7,613 bases of DNA from Nitrospinae bacterium RIFCSPLOWO2_12_39_16. Lineage in GTDB: Bacteria > Nitrospinota > Nitrospinia > UBA9942. Positions 1-6,623 of this stretch are shown in pieces. The DNA lies in assembly GCA_001805005.1 (NCBI GenBank), contig MHDO01000015.1, positions 921-8,533 on the forward strand. The letters are read 5' to 3'. How positions within the stretch are numbered: the first letter of the stretch is position 1; each line of letters opens with the position of its first letter. Both the position numbers and the translations under genes were made by a program. The notes under the pieces are model-generated. The model saw nothing but the letters and a program-made list of their open reading frames with translations, made no database searches and was not told the DNA's origin.

Positions 1-2
1 AC

Positions 3-269
3 CTGAAAGTCAGGCTTATCGGCATTAAAGAAAAAAAGGAAATAAATGGAGATGCAATTCAATTTTTGAACGAGAAATTAAAGGGACAAAAAGTATTTCT
101 TAGATTTGATGCTATAAAATATGACGACAAAGGTAATCTATTATGCTACCTCTATCTAAAAAATAAAACCTTTATAAATGCCCATCTGATTAAAAATAAA
201 TTAGCTCTGGTAGACTCTTCACTTAACTTCAAATACAAACATAGATTTATTGCAATTCAAGGCAAATAG
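3..269 (+). CDS. SNase-like (thermonuclease fold) protein, 3' part only
   Basis: This is the C-terminal 88 codons of a gene that begins before the window; frame 3 is open from the first bases to TAG at 267-269. It reads KVRLIGIK, then AIQFLNEKLKGQKVFLRFD, then YDDKGNLLCYLYL, FINAHLIKNKLALV and NFKYKHRFIAIQGK. That order matches the second half of the staphylococcal nuclease OB-fold (VRLIGIDTPE, A..FL...L.G..V.LEFD, D.YGR.LAY.YL, VN..LI..GLA, F...Q). The Arg of VRLIG is kept. The usual DTPE acidic motif is replaced by KEKKE, and the catalytic Arg of YGR is Asn (KGN), so the protein may bind nucleic acid or protein rather than cleave. It stops about 10-20 residues short of typical SNase domains. 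Its stop is one base before the endonuclease ATG, so the two are probably cotranscribed and translationally coupled. An inner TTG at 66 is not the start, because homology continues upstream of it. Confidence 0.75.
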   Translation: MKVRLIGIKEKKEINGDAIQFLNEKLKGQKVFLRFDAIKYDDKGNLLCYLYLKNKTFINAHLIKNKLALVDSSLNFKYKHRFIAIQGK

Positions 270-270
270 A

Positions 271-861
271 ATGAAGATAATAAAGCTTACAAACAACGAA
301 ATCAAAAAAACATTAGAGATTCCATCTCCATCCTTTCCAAAATATGTAACTCTGATAATCAATTTGGCTAATCGGTTCTCACAGGGAACAAGACCAAGAG
401 TTGTAGGGCAATTGAGTGATTTAATACAGGAATTTTCAGGAAAAACCATTAAAGAATGGGAACAATGGTATCTTGAGAAATATCCTGATGCAATCAAGGA
501 TGCTAAAGAGAAAATCATGGAGATGGTTAAAAATATCAAAGACGCAATAAATAAGATTGACGAAAATATGATTAATGAATGGGTGAAAGACCTCGTAATA
601 GTAAAGACATTTCTTGGACTTAAATTTCAGGAGGCAATTTTAAAAAAAGTAGCTAAGATCAAAGGGCTTGACTACAGACTATCTGATAATGTTGCTGAAT
701 CAAAAGGAATTGATGGTTATATTGGAGACATTCCCGTTTCAATAAAGCCTGATACCTACTAAACTCAAAAATTCTTAAATGAGGAAATAAATGTTAGAAT
801 TATCTATTACAAAAAGGTTAAGAATGGCATTGTTGTGGACTACAGTGAGGTATTTACCTGA
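271..861 (+). pseudogene. MjaI-family type II restriction endonuclease, interrupted by in-frame TAA at 760-762
   Basis: The ATG at 271 follows an AAGG stretch (259-262) and lies one base after the SNase-like stop. It opens 163 codons that I recognise as the MjaI-type restriction endonuclease family; R.MjaI of Methanocaldococcus cuts at CTAG. Recognisable segments are MKIIKLTNNEIKKTLEIPSP, SQGTRPRVVGQLSDLIQEF, WEQWYLEKYPDAIKDA, FLGLKFQEAILKKVAKIKG and GIDGYIGDIPVSIKP. The last resembles a PD-(D/E)xK-type nuclease core: D148 is followed ten residues later by K159, with Ser in place of the usual Glu two residues before the Lys. Translation ends at TAA 760-762. The same frame then continues TQKFLNEEINVRIIYYKKVK and NGIVVDYSEVFT to TGA at 859-861, which looks like genuine protein and not chance sequence. 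One base change, for example AAA to TAA, would explain the interruption. A 163-residue product may still be made, but its activity is doubtful. No partner methyltransferase is visible; it could lie upstream of the window. Confidence 0.75.
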
Positions 862-898
862 TATTATAAATCTGCTCATAAGAGAATCTTGGTTACTA

Positions 899-1960
899 TC
901 ACTTAACCTTTATATGGTTTGAGTATATCCACGGCCTGTATTTTCCGAATATTTTTTGATATACCTCACCTCTATAAACACCCTTTTCTTTTATCTCCAG
1001 ACTACACACTATGTTGGGGGTTTCGCAAATTTTCTCCCCATTATGTATAATTTTAATCAGCCCATGGATAGGGAGATTAACTTTAATAAAGGCAGGTTTA
1101 TTTCTTAAAATAAATTCTCCTCCAATACCTGCCTCACTATCATCATCTCCAACTGTAAATAAGAACCCCTTTGCATCATTCCAATATTCGTGTGCCACAT
1201 AGACCCTGCCCTCTTTAATTGCCTGATATATAATGTCTGTATCCTCTTTTCTATTTTTACTGAAAGGCTTTTCTGTAAGTATATGTGTTCTTATTGTTTT
1301 GAAGGCATATCTGAAATTGAATATATAGAAGTTTAATCCAAGAAATCTTCTCTTTGCATTGTGGTTATCTATCTCTCCAATACCTGTAACTCTTTTGTTT
1401 CTATTTAATTCATCCCACCGCTTTAGTGTAACTTCTCTTGGTCCCAACAGACGATATGATGAAAAGAAATAGTTTAAAATTGCGGAAGGGTATCCTTTCA
1501 GTTTATCCTGCCAGTCGGTTTGCAAATCCCAAATACTTATAGCTGTATATCCCTTCACGGACCAGTCTATCCACGGAAATGGCTTTACTCCGAAAAGTTC
1601 AGTCCCTTCGTGGTCAGGGTGGGCTATTATGCCGAAGCCTCCCTGATTGTTTACCTCATCAATATATTCCTGTGGCTTATTTTCATATCTCTTTGTAACT
1701 ATCGGCTCTTTGATATTAAAGGCAAGGTAGTGATTATATCTTGGTGAAATCTCCTCTCCAACTATTAATAGGATATTTCCATGCCATCCCTCATGCCCAT
1801 CCTTCTTTGCATCGAGTCTGAAATGGTCTGTAAGCATGATAAAATCAAGCCCGGCACCCTTTGCAGCATTAACAATTTCATCAATTGAAACATTCCCATC
1901 ATAAGAGTAATTTGAGTGGAAATGGACTACCCCTGCATAGTCATAGAATTTTCTGTTCAT
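899..1960 (-). CDS. PHP-domain metal-dependent phosphoesterase
   Basis: This 353-residue protein carries the PHP (polymerase and histidinol phosphatase) trinuclear metal-site signature in order: HFH (H13, H15) with D21, TDH (44-46), GEE (68-70) with H77, AHPD (H114) and GIGEIDNHN with D198 and H200. All metal ligands appear present, so it should be a working phosphoesterase; the substrate cannot be told from sequence. Residues 1-205 form the PHP domain. Residues 205-285 are a linker region that includes an ILTEKPFSKN segment. Residues about 285-353 are rich in alternating hydrophobics and look like a beta-sandwich tail, as in other long stand-alone PHP proteins. No signal peptide or membrane segment is seen. 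The ATG (1958-1960) is preceded by no clear Shine-Dalgarno sequence. An 18-bp palindrome ends three bases upstream of it and overlaps the place where a ribosome would bind, so control by a DNA-binding protein or RNA structure is plausible. It is convergent with the endonuclease gene and divergent from the MFS gene. Confidence 0.85.
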   Translation of the reverse strand: MNRKFYDYAGVVHFHSNYSYDGNVSIDEIVNAAKGAGLDFIMLTDHFRLDAKKDGHEGWHGNILLIVGEEISPRYNHYLAFNIKEPIVTKRYENKPQEYIDEVNNQGGFGIIAHPDHEGTELFGVKPFPWIDWSVKGYTAISIWDLQTDWQDKLKGYPSAILNYFFSSYRLLGPREVTLKRWDELNRNKRVTGIGEIDNHNAKRRFLGLNFYIFNFRYAFKTIRTHILTEKPFSKNRKEDTDIIYQAIKEGRVYVAHEYWNDAKGFLFTVGDDDSEAGIGGEFILRNKPAFIKVNLPIHGLIKIIHNGEKICETPNIVCSLEIKEKGVYRGEVYQKIFGKYRPWIYSNHIKVK

Positions 1961-1963
1961 AAT

Positions 1964-1981
1964 GTGAGATAATTATCTCAC
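1964..1981. promoter_or_regulatory. 18-bp perfect palindrome, candidate operator
   Basis: GTGAGATAATTATCTCAC is identical to its own reverse complement. It lies in the short gap between the divergent PHP and MFS genes, ending 3 bp upstream of the PHP start codon. Size, symmetry and position suit a dimeric repressor site controlling one or both genes. No regulator gene is in the window and the protein that would bind is unknown. Confidence 0.45.
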
Positions 1982-2026
1982 GGAACTATCTGGGGATTCA
2001 ATGTCGGAATTTTACCACCCTCCCCT

Positions 2027-3415
2027 TTGAATTCCCCTCCCGTCAAGGGAGGGGGAATTGAGGAAGAAATTATTAAAACAGAAAACAAAGAAAAAATAAT
2101 CAGGCTTGAGACTGTGAGCTGGGGGATGTATGACTGGGCAAATTCTGCTTTTGCTACAGTCATACTATCGGTTATTTACAACAAATATTTCGCACAGGTT
2201 GTTGCAGGAGGTGAAAAGGGTGTTGATATTCTTGAAATCAATATCCACGGGGCTGCCCTCTGGGACTTTATCGTTTCAATTGCTATGCTTATAGTTGCCG
2301 TTATCTCTCCATTCTTAGGTGCAATTGCAGACTCCTCTGCTAAAAAACGCCCCTTCCAGATATTTTTTTGCTATGTCGGAGTCATCTTCAGCGGTCTCCT
2401 TTTCTTCGTAGGCGCAGGTGACTATCTGATAGGCTCTCTTTTTTTTATCTTAGCCCTGATTGGTTTTTCATCTTCAATTGTCTTTAACGATTCATTCCTT
2501 ATACAAATCTCAACAGAAAAAAATATCGGGAGAATCTCATCCCTTGGCTGGGGGCTTGGATATATCGGTGGAGGACTTCTGCTTTTAATAAATCTTACAA
2601 TGCTCCAGTTTCCGAACCTGGTAGGTCTTCCGAAAGGTTATTTTACAGTTCAGGACTGTTTCCTCTCTGTTGCTGTCTGGTGGTTTATCTTTTCCATACC
2701 GACTTTTTTGTTTGTAAGGGAAAAGTCTTTTGGCAGTAAACTTCCTGAAGGAGAATCTTATATCATTGTTGGAATAAAAAGACTTGCTAACACCCTTAAA
2801 TCCATAAAACATCACAAAGAGCTCTTTAAATTCCTTCTTGCATTTCTTATTTACAATGACGGCATAGAGACAGTGATTATCATGACTTCAATCTTTGGTG
2901 CAGAGGTGGTAAAAATGGAGACAGGTGAGATTATAATGTTTTTCCTTATGATTCAGTTTATTGCCTTTGCAGGCTCAATGATTTTCGGTCATTTCGCCGA
3001 TTCGATGGGGAAAAAAGTTGCAATAATAATCTCCCTTGTAATCTGGACTTTTATCTCTATATGGGCATATTTTATCGGAATTATCTGGGACATTAAGACA
3101 GAATACTGGATTCTTGGTGTAATCGCCGCTACAGTTCTTGGAGGGAGTCAGGCAATCAGCCGCTCCCTCTGCGGAGCATTAACTCCAAATGAAAAGGCTG
3201 CCGAGTTCTTTGGCTTTTATGCAATCTCAGGGAGATTCGCCTCAATATTCGGACCCCTTATTTACGGATTGATAATACATTTTACAAAGAGTGTTCAGGC
3301 AGGGATACTATCTGTCACTTTATTTTTCATTGTGGGAATGCTTATACTCCTTACAGTTGATGAGAAAAAGGGAGTTGAGGAAAAGAATATTGCAAAACTA
3401 CACTTAATATGTTAA
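2027..3415 (+). CDS. MFS transporter, UMF1 / Atg22-like family
   Basis: This 462-residue integral membrane protein has about 12 hydrophobic segments. UMF1-family marks are SWGMYDWANSAFATVI (31-46) at the first helix, the GAIADSSAKKRP loop (98-109), NDSFL (154-158), YNDGIETVI (276-284), the second-half GHFADSMGKK loop (321-330), and GGSQAISRS (372-380) with AEFFGFYAISGRFASIFGP (392-410). It is probably an inner-membrane exporter or permease; yeast Atg22 effluxes amino acids, but the substrate here is unknown. The start is uncertain. The frame contains no ATG before Met34 (2126), which would cut into the first conserved motif. TTG 2027 is the most upstream start but has no Shine-Dalgarno sequence. 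The first 14 residues (NSPPVKGGGIEEE region) are encoded by the C/G-rich hairpin repeat. ATT at 2057 or 2069 follows purine-rich GGAGG/GAGGAAG and is also possible. A charged 17-residue tail ends the protein. It is divergent from the PHP gene and just upstream of tRNA-Pro. Confidence 0.88.
   Translation: MNSPPVKGGGIEEEIIKTENKEKIIRLETVSWGMYDWANSAFATVILSVIYNKYFAQVVAGGEKGVDILEINIHGAALWDFIVSIAMLIVAVISPFLGAIADSSAKKRPFQIFFCYVGVIFSGLLFFVGAGDYLIGSLFFILALIGFSSSIVFNDSFLIQISTEKNIGRISSLGWGLGYIGGGLLLLINLTMLQFPNLVGLPKGYFTVQDCFLSVAVWWFIFSIPTFLFVREKSFGSKLPEGESYIIVGIKRLANTLKSIKHHKELFKFLLAFLIYNDGIETVIIMTSIFGAEVVKMETGEIIMFFLMIQFIAFAGSMIFGHFADSMGKKVAIIISLVIWTFISIWAYFIGIIWDIKTEYWILGVIAATVLGGSQAISRSLCGALTPNEKAAEFFGFYAISGRFASIFGPLIYGLIIHFTKSVQAGILSVTLFFIVGMLILLTVDEKKGVEEKNIAKLHLIC
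2030..2059. repeat. C/G-rich hairpin repeat at the 5' end of the MFS gene
   Basis: AATTCCCCTCCC (2030-2041) and GGGAGGGGGAATT (2047-2059) form a 12-bp stem with one extra G and the loop GTCAA. The flanking CCCTCCCCTTTG makes the element longer. It resembles short dispersed C/G-rich hairpin repeats seen between genes in many environmental bacterial genomes. Only one copy is in this window, so dispersal is inferred. Confidence 0.5.
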
Positions 3416-3435
3416 TTTATGACAATGATTGTATT

Positions 3436-3513
<78 letters not shown>

Positions 3514-3542
3514 TTTAAAAGCAGTGAATAGTGGTTAGTATA

Positions 3543-4295
3543 ATGATTTCAATACTTGCGTTTCTTTTTGTTTTTACAATTGTTGTTTTAATCCACGAAT
3601 TCGGGCATTTCATTACTGCCAGAAGGCTTGGCATTAATGCCTATGAGTTCTCAGTCGGCTTCCCTTTCAGTCCCAAAATAGTAACCCTATTCAGACACAA
3701 GGAAACAGAGTTTACCCTTCGGCTTCTGCCACTTGGAGGTTTTGTAAGATTTTCAAAAGATGAAGAGGCAGATGAATCTCTGGAGTTTTTAAAGGAAAAA
3801 AGATGGAAGAGAGGAATTATTATCTCTGCCGGCTCTATCTTTAATATTATTTTTGCCTTTTTACTCATTGCCATTGCCCTTATGTTTGCTAAACACATAT
3901 CTTTGTTTGATGCAGCAATTGCAAGTCTCAAGACAATTGAAGCGGTATCTGTCGGCACAATTCAGCTTATCTTCAATCTTTTCGCCGGCAATGGTTCTAT
4001 GGACAGTTTATCAGGACCAATTGGCATTGCTGTAATGGCTGGCAAGGCAGCGGATGCAGGTTTTATAAATCTCCTATATTTTACAGGACTCCTGAGTCTA
4101 AGTCTGGGTATATTGAACCTCCTTCCATTTCCTGCACTGGATGGCGGACATCTCATTATCCTCGCAATTGAGTCATTAAAGAAATCTCCATTGAGCCATC
4201 GGACATATCAAATCATAGGTGTTGCAGGTATATCATTTTTCATTATCCTCACCATTTTTGTAACCTATAAAGATATTTTAAGGCTCATTGCCTGA
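3543..4295 (+). CDS. rseP: RseP-type site-2 intramembrane metalloprotease lacking the PDZ domain
   Basis: This is a membrane zinc protease of the M50B/RIP family. Counting from ATG 3543 (250 residues), HEFGH with H18, E19 and H22 supplies two zinc ligands and the catalytic Glu in the first helix. NLLPFPALDGGH near residues 192-203 supplies the third ligand, Asp200, in a late helix. YEFSVGFPFSPKI, LRLLPLGGFVRF and LSGPIGIAVMAGKAA are also classic RseP segments. Canonical RseP proteins have one or two PDZ domains between the second and third helices and run about 340-450 residues. Here the sequence goes straight from KRGIIISAGSIFNIIFAFLLI to SLKTIEAVSVGTIQLIFNL, so the PDZ region is absent without any frame break. 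Such proteins cleave anti-sigma factors or remnant signal peptides inside the membrane; the substrate here is unknown. An in-frame GTG at 3531 would add four residues; neither start has a strong Shine-Dalgarno sequence. TGA-TAA tandem stops lead directly to the next ATG. Confidence 0.87.
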   Translation: MISILAFLFVFTIVVLIHEFGHFITARRLGINAYEFSVGFPFSPKIVTLFRHKETEFTLRLLPLGGFVRFSKDEEADESLEFLKEKRWKRGIIISAGSIFNIIFAFLLIAIALMFAKHISLFDAAIASLKTIEAVSVGTIQLIFNLFAGNGSMDSLSGPIGIAVMAGKAADAGFINLLYFTGLLSLSLGILNLLPFPALDGGHLIILAIESLKKSPLSHRTYQIIGVAGISFFIILTIFVTYKDILRLIA

Positions 4296-4298
4296 TAA

Positions 4299-5117
4299 AT
4301 GCCTTTCTTTAAAACTACTGACGGTATCAATCTCCATTACAGAATAGCTGGCAAGGGTAAACCTATTATCTTTATCCACGGATGGGCAATGAATTCTCAT
4401 GTCTGGAAATATCAGATGGATGAACTTTTAAAGGATTTTCAGATAATAGCAGTTGATTTGAGGGGACATGGGGAATCAGAATGCGGAATACGGAATGCGG
4501 AATATGGATTTAATATATTTGTTCAGGATTTGAAGGAGTTAATTAATTTCTTAGGTATAGAGAAATTTACATTGGCAGGGTGGTCTATGTCATCCTTTAT
4601 TATTGCAAGATACTATTTTAAGTATCCGAAAGATGTGGAGAAATTGATATTTATCGGTGGGACTCCGAAGTTTTTATCGGAGAATGACTATCCTCATGGA
4701 CAACCTATGACAACGGTAAAGAGGCTGGAACAAAATTTAAAGAGGGATTATAAAAATTACCTCAAAGAATTTTGTGAGAAACTCTTTATTTCGGGTGAGA
4801 AGATTGAGGAGAATAGGTTGAGTAAAATTAAGAGGTTAATGTTCAATGAAGATTTTCCGCCACCACCCTATATATCCCTTCAAACACTAAATTTGCTGGT
4901 AAAGAATGATATCAGGGACAATTTGAAACATATAAAAGTGCCGACATTGATTGTCCACGGTGATATTGATAAAATATGTCCTGTCGGTGCAGGCAAATAT
5001 ATGGCAAAAGAAATACCAGATTCAAAATTAGTGATTTTAGAAGGTGTGGGTCATGCACCATTTTTAACCCAGCCGGAAAAGATTAATAAAGAGATAAAAG
5101 ATTTTTGTTATGATTGA
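4299..5117 (+). CDS. bioH: BioH-like alpha/beta hydrolase (pimeloyl-ACP methyl ester carboxylesterase)
   Basis: This 272-residue alpha/beta hydrolase has the oxyanion segment HGWAMNSHVW (27-36) and DLRGHGES (53-60). The nucleophile is Ser96 in GWSMS, the acid is Asp224 in HGDIDKICP and the base is His252 in GVGHAPF. BioH frees pimeloyl-ACP from its methyl ester, ending the pimelate-making stage of biotin synthesis. Assignment as BioH, and not as a general esterase, rests mainly on the neighbour: the frame overlaps bioC by 8 nt, and BioC adds the methyl group that BioH removes. The start is the ATG three bases after the protease stop; AAGG lies too far upstream to be a good ribosome site, so translational coupling is likely. 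Just after the GHGES motif, residues 61-69 are encoded by four tandem heptamers, an apparent in-frame repeat insertion. The lid region (about 120-200) is lysine-rich. Confidence 0.8.
   Translation: MPFFKTTDGINLHYRIAGKGKPIIFIHGWAMNSHVWKYQMDELLKDFQIIAVDLRGHGESECGIRNAEYGFNIFVQDLKELINFLGIEKFTLAGWSMSSFIIARYYFKYPKDVEKLIFIGGTPKFLSENDYPHGQPMTTVKRLEQNLKRDYKNYLKEFCEKLFISGEKIEENRLSKIKRLMFNEDFPPPPYISLQTLNLLVKNDIRDNLKHIKVPTLIVHGDIDKICPVGAGKYMAKEIPDSKLVILEGVGHAPFLTQPEKINKEIKDFCYD
4479..4506 (+). repeat. Four tandem 7-bp units inside bioH
   Basis: Consecutive units are GAATGCG, GAATACG, GAATGCG and GAATATG, which can also be read as a 14-bp unit repeated twice. They are read in frame and encode ECGIRNAEY, which replaces the short variable linker after GHGES. 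The 7-bp period does not fit codons, so the repeat arises at DNA level. Any insertion here must keep the total length a multiple of three to stay in frame. Confidence 0.8.
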
Positions 5118-5970
5118 TAAATCATCTGTAAAAAAATCTTTTTCAAAGAGTGCTATTACCTATGATAGATTTGCGTCCTTTCAGTTAGAGATTGCCAATC
5201 TTCTCCTTTTTGAAATATACAGCAGAAACTTACAGCCTGAAAGAATACTGGATGCAGGGACTGGCACAGGAAATATCGCTCTTAATCTGTCAGATAAGTA
5301 TAAAACTTCAAAAATATTTGCCTGTGATATTGCACATGGTATGTCTGTGTTTACACAAGGGAAGAGAAACGGACATTCAAATCTTTACCTGACTACTGCC
5401 GATGCGGAATTGCTCCCCTATCCTTCAAAATATTTTAACATGGTGGTTTCAGGCTTGATGCTCCAATGGGTATCTGATTTACAAAAGGCATTTGCAGAGA
5501 TGTATAGAGTAACCACAGATAGTGGATATGTTTATCTGACAACACTTGGCGAAGGGTCTCTGTATGAGTTGAAGGATTCCTTTGAAACAGCCTTTAGATT
5601 ATATTACAAAGATGCGCCCCCTGTTTTTCAGAAATTTAAAAATGCAGAGGAGCTTAAATTATTAATGACAGCGGCTGGGTTTAAGAATGTGTCTTTTGAA
5701 GAGAGAGATGAGGTAAGATATTATCCTGATGTTGAGACTCTTTTAAAAACACTCAAATACATAGGTGCAAATCATTCCTATTTTGTAAAAACTAATGGAA
5801 TGGGAATAAAAGGTGTTATAAAAGAGATGATAAATATATACAAAAATAAATACTGGACTTCTCAGGGTATCAAGGCAACATACAGGGTGATATTTTTGAA
5901 AGGGAGTAAATACTACAGTATTGACAGGAGGTTTGGATTAAATTTAAAAGATTTTATCACTAAAATCTAA
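5110..5970 (+). CDS. bioC: Malonyl-ACP O-methyltransferase BioC
   Basis: This 286-residue class I SAM-dependent methyltransferase methylates the free carboxyl of malonyl-ACP so that fatty acid synthesis can extend it to pimeloyl-ACP methyl ester, the first committed step to biotin. The N-terminus shows the BioC signature VKKSFSKSAITYDRFASFQ (7-25). SAM-binding motif I is LDAGTGTGNIA (47-57), the acidic ribose-binding residue is D73 in FACDIAHGM, motif II is TADAELLPYPSKYFNMVVS (96-114), and LQWVSD follows at about 118-123. The late segment ATYRVIFLKGSK resembles the usual BioC end, but about 18 further residues (YYSIDRRFGLNLKDFITKI) follow, a slightly long tail. The start ATG 5110 lies inside the bioH 3' end (ATGATTGA overlap), showing tight coupling. 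No other biotin gene is in the window, so bioF, bioA, bioD and bioB must lie elsewhere if present. Confidence 0.88.
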   Translation: MIDKSSVKKSFSKSAITYDRFASFQLEIANLLLFEIYSRNLQPERILDAGTGTGNIALNLSDKYKTSKIFACDIAHGMSVFTQGKRNGHSNLYLTTADAELLPYPSKYFNMVVSGLMLQWVSDLQKAFAEMYRVTTDSGYVYLTTLGEGSLYELKDSFETAFRLYYKDAPPVFQKFKNAEELKLLMTAAGFKNVSFEERDEVRYYPDVETLLKTLKYIGANHSYFVKTNGMGIKGVIKEMINIYKNKYWTSQGIKATYRVIFLKGSKYYSIDRRFGLNLKDFITKI

Positions 5971-5981
5971 AGGAGAAAGCT

Positions 5982-6395
5982 ATGAAAAAAATATGGTTAG
6001 GATTTTGTTTTGCTGTATTGCTGTCCAGCCAGCTATGGGCTCTGGATGAACACGGTATCAAATCTGAAACATTGGCTAAAAGCATTTCCAGTTGGAACGG
6101 AAGCATTCTGCCAGAATACAAGAAAGGTCAACCCGAGGTAACCATACTCAGAATCACCATTCCTCCGAAAGCAAAGTTGCCACTCCATACCCATCCTGTG
6201 ATAAACGCAGGCATACTCATAAAGGGAGAACTAACCGTCTTAACAGAAAAAAACGAGACTCTGCATCTGAAGGCCGGAGATTCTATCGTTGAAGTGGTTA
6301 ATCAATTGCATTATGGACAAAATGAAGGTAATGAACCGGCTGAAATCATCGCTTTCTATGCTGGCATACAGGATCAACCCATAACCAATAGATAG
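5982..6395 (+). CDS. Exported small cupin-domain protein
   Basis: This 137-residue protein begins with a Sec signal peptide: MKK, a hydrophobic stretch at 4-16, and a likely cleavage after SQLWA at residue 20. It is expected in the periplasm. A single cupin beta-barrel follows. Motif 1 is HTHPVINAGILIKGE with metal ligands H69 and H71, where the usual motif Glu is Asn75. Motif 2 is GDSIVEVVNQLHYGQNEG with G99-D100, H110 and N114. Three His ligands are present, so metal binding is likely; the activity (sensor, binding protein or small enzyme) cannot be assigned. It has the best ribosome site in the window, AGGAG at 5971-5975, seven bases before ATG and directly after the bioC stop, so it is the last gene of the operon. 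Its codons are somewhat richer in G and C than bioC. No functional link to biotin is evident. Confidence 0.85.
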   Translation: MKKIWLGFCFAVLLSSQLWALDEHGIKSETLAKSISSWNGSILPEYKKGQPEVTILRITIPPKAKLPLHTHPVINAGILIKGELTVLTEKNETLHLKAGDSIVEVVNQLHYGQNEGNEPAEIIAFYAGIQDQPITNR

Positions 6396-6432
6396 GTCTT
6401 CTTGACGGAACTGCACTGCTGTAAATCATATT

Positions 6433-6456
6433 AAAAGCGTGCCTTTGGCACGTTTT
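6433..6456. terminator. Bidirectional intrinsic terminator
   Basis: CGTGCC (6438-6443), loop TTT and GGCACG (6447-6452) form a 6-bp stem flanked by AAAA on the left and TTTT on the right. It lies 42 bp after the cupin stop. Read on the minus strand it also has a T-run and lies just beyond the end of the EamA-like remnant, as expected between convergent genes. Confidence 0.75.
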
Positions 6457-6470
6457 CATGAGTCAATGCC

Positions 6471-6623
6471 TTACCCAGACCCCCTAAATGTCATATATGC
6501 TATTACGCAAATAATACATGCAACAATCACCGCCCGCCGCAAACTCGCCTGTTCCCTAAATATAAAGTATCCAGTAGCCATAGCAAAGGATAGTGCCGCA
6601 CCACGCTTTACTGCAAACATTGG
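6471..6623 (-). pseudogene. C-terminal remnant of an EamA/DMT-type membrane transporter
   Basis: On the minus strand, 50 codons ending in TAA (6471-6473) read FAVKRGAALSFAMATGYFIF, then REQASLRRAVIVACIICV, then IAYMTFRGSG. This is the pattern of the last two helices of EamA/DMT transporters (KR.sal, GY..F.E, then a final helix after RR). The stretch has no start of its own. Upstream in the same frame only about 20 unrelated codons precede a stop near 6690, so the first four-fifths of the gene are missing. It is richer in GC than its surroundings. Its stop lies just before the shared bidirectional terminator, which supports its having once been a real convergent gene. Assignment rests on pattern memory over a short stretch. 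Confidence 0.5.

Noticed and set aside
250..270. TTG at 250 as start of the endonuclease
   Set aside because: It would add seven residues overlapping the SNase-like end; the ATG at 271 matches the expected family N-terminus MKIIKL and has AAGG upstream.
862..898. Gap between the convergent endonuclease and PHP genes
   Set aside because: It was examined for a terminator, but no stable hairpin with a T-run is visible.
3390..3423. Possible promoter for tRNA-Pro (TTGCAA with TATGAC)
   Set aside because: The two boxes are 22 bp apart and the -10 match is weak; not good enough to call.
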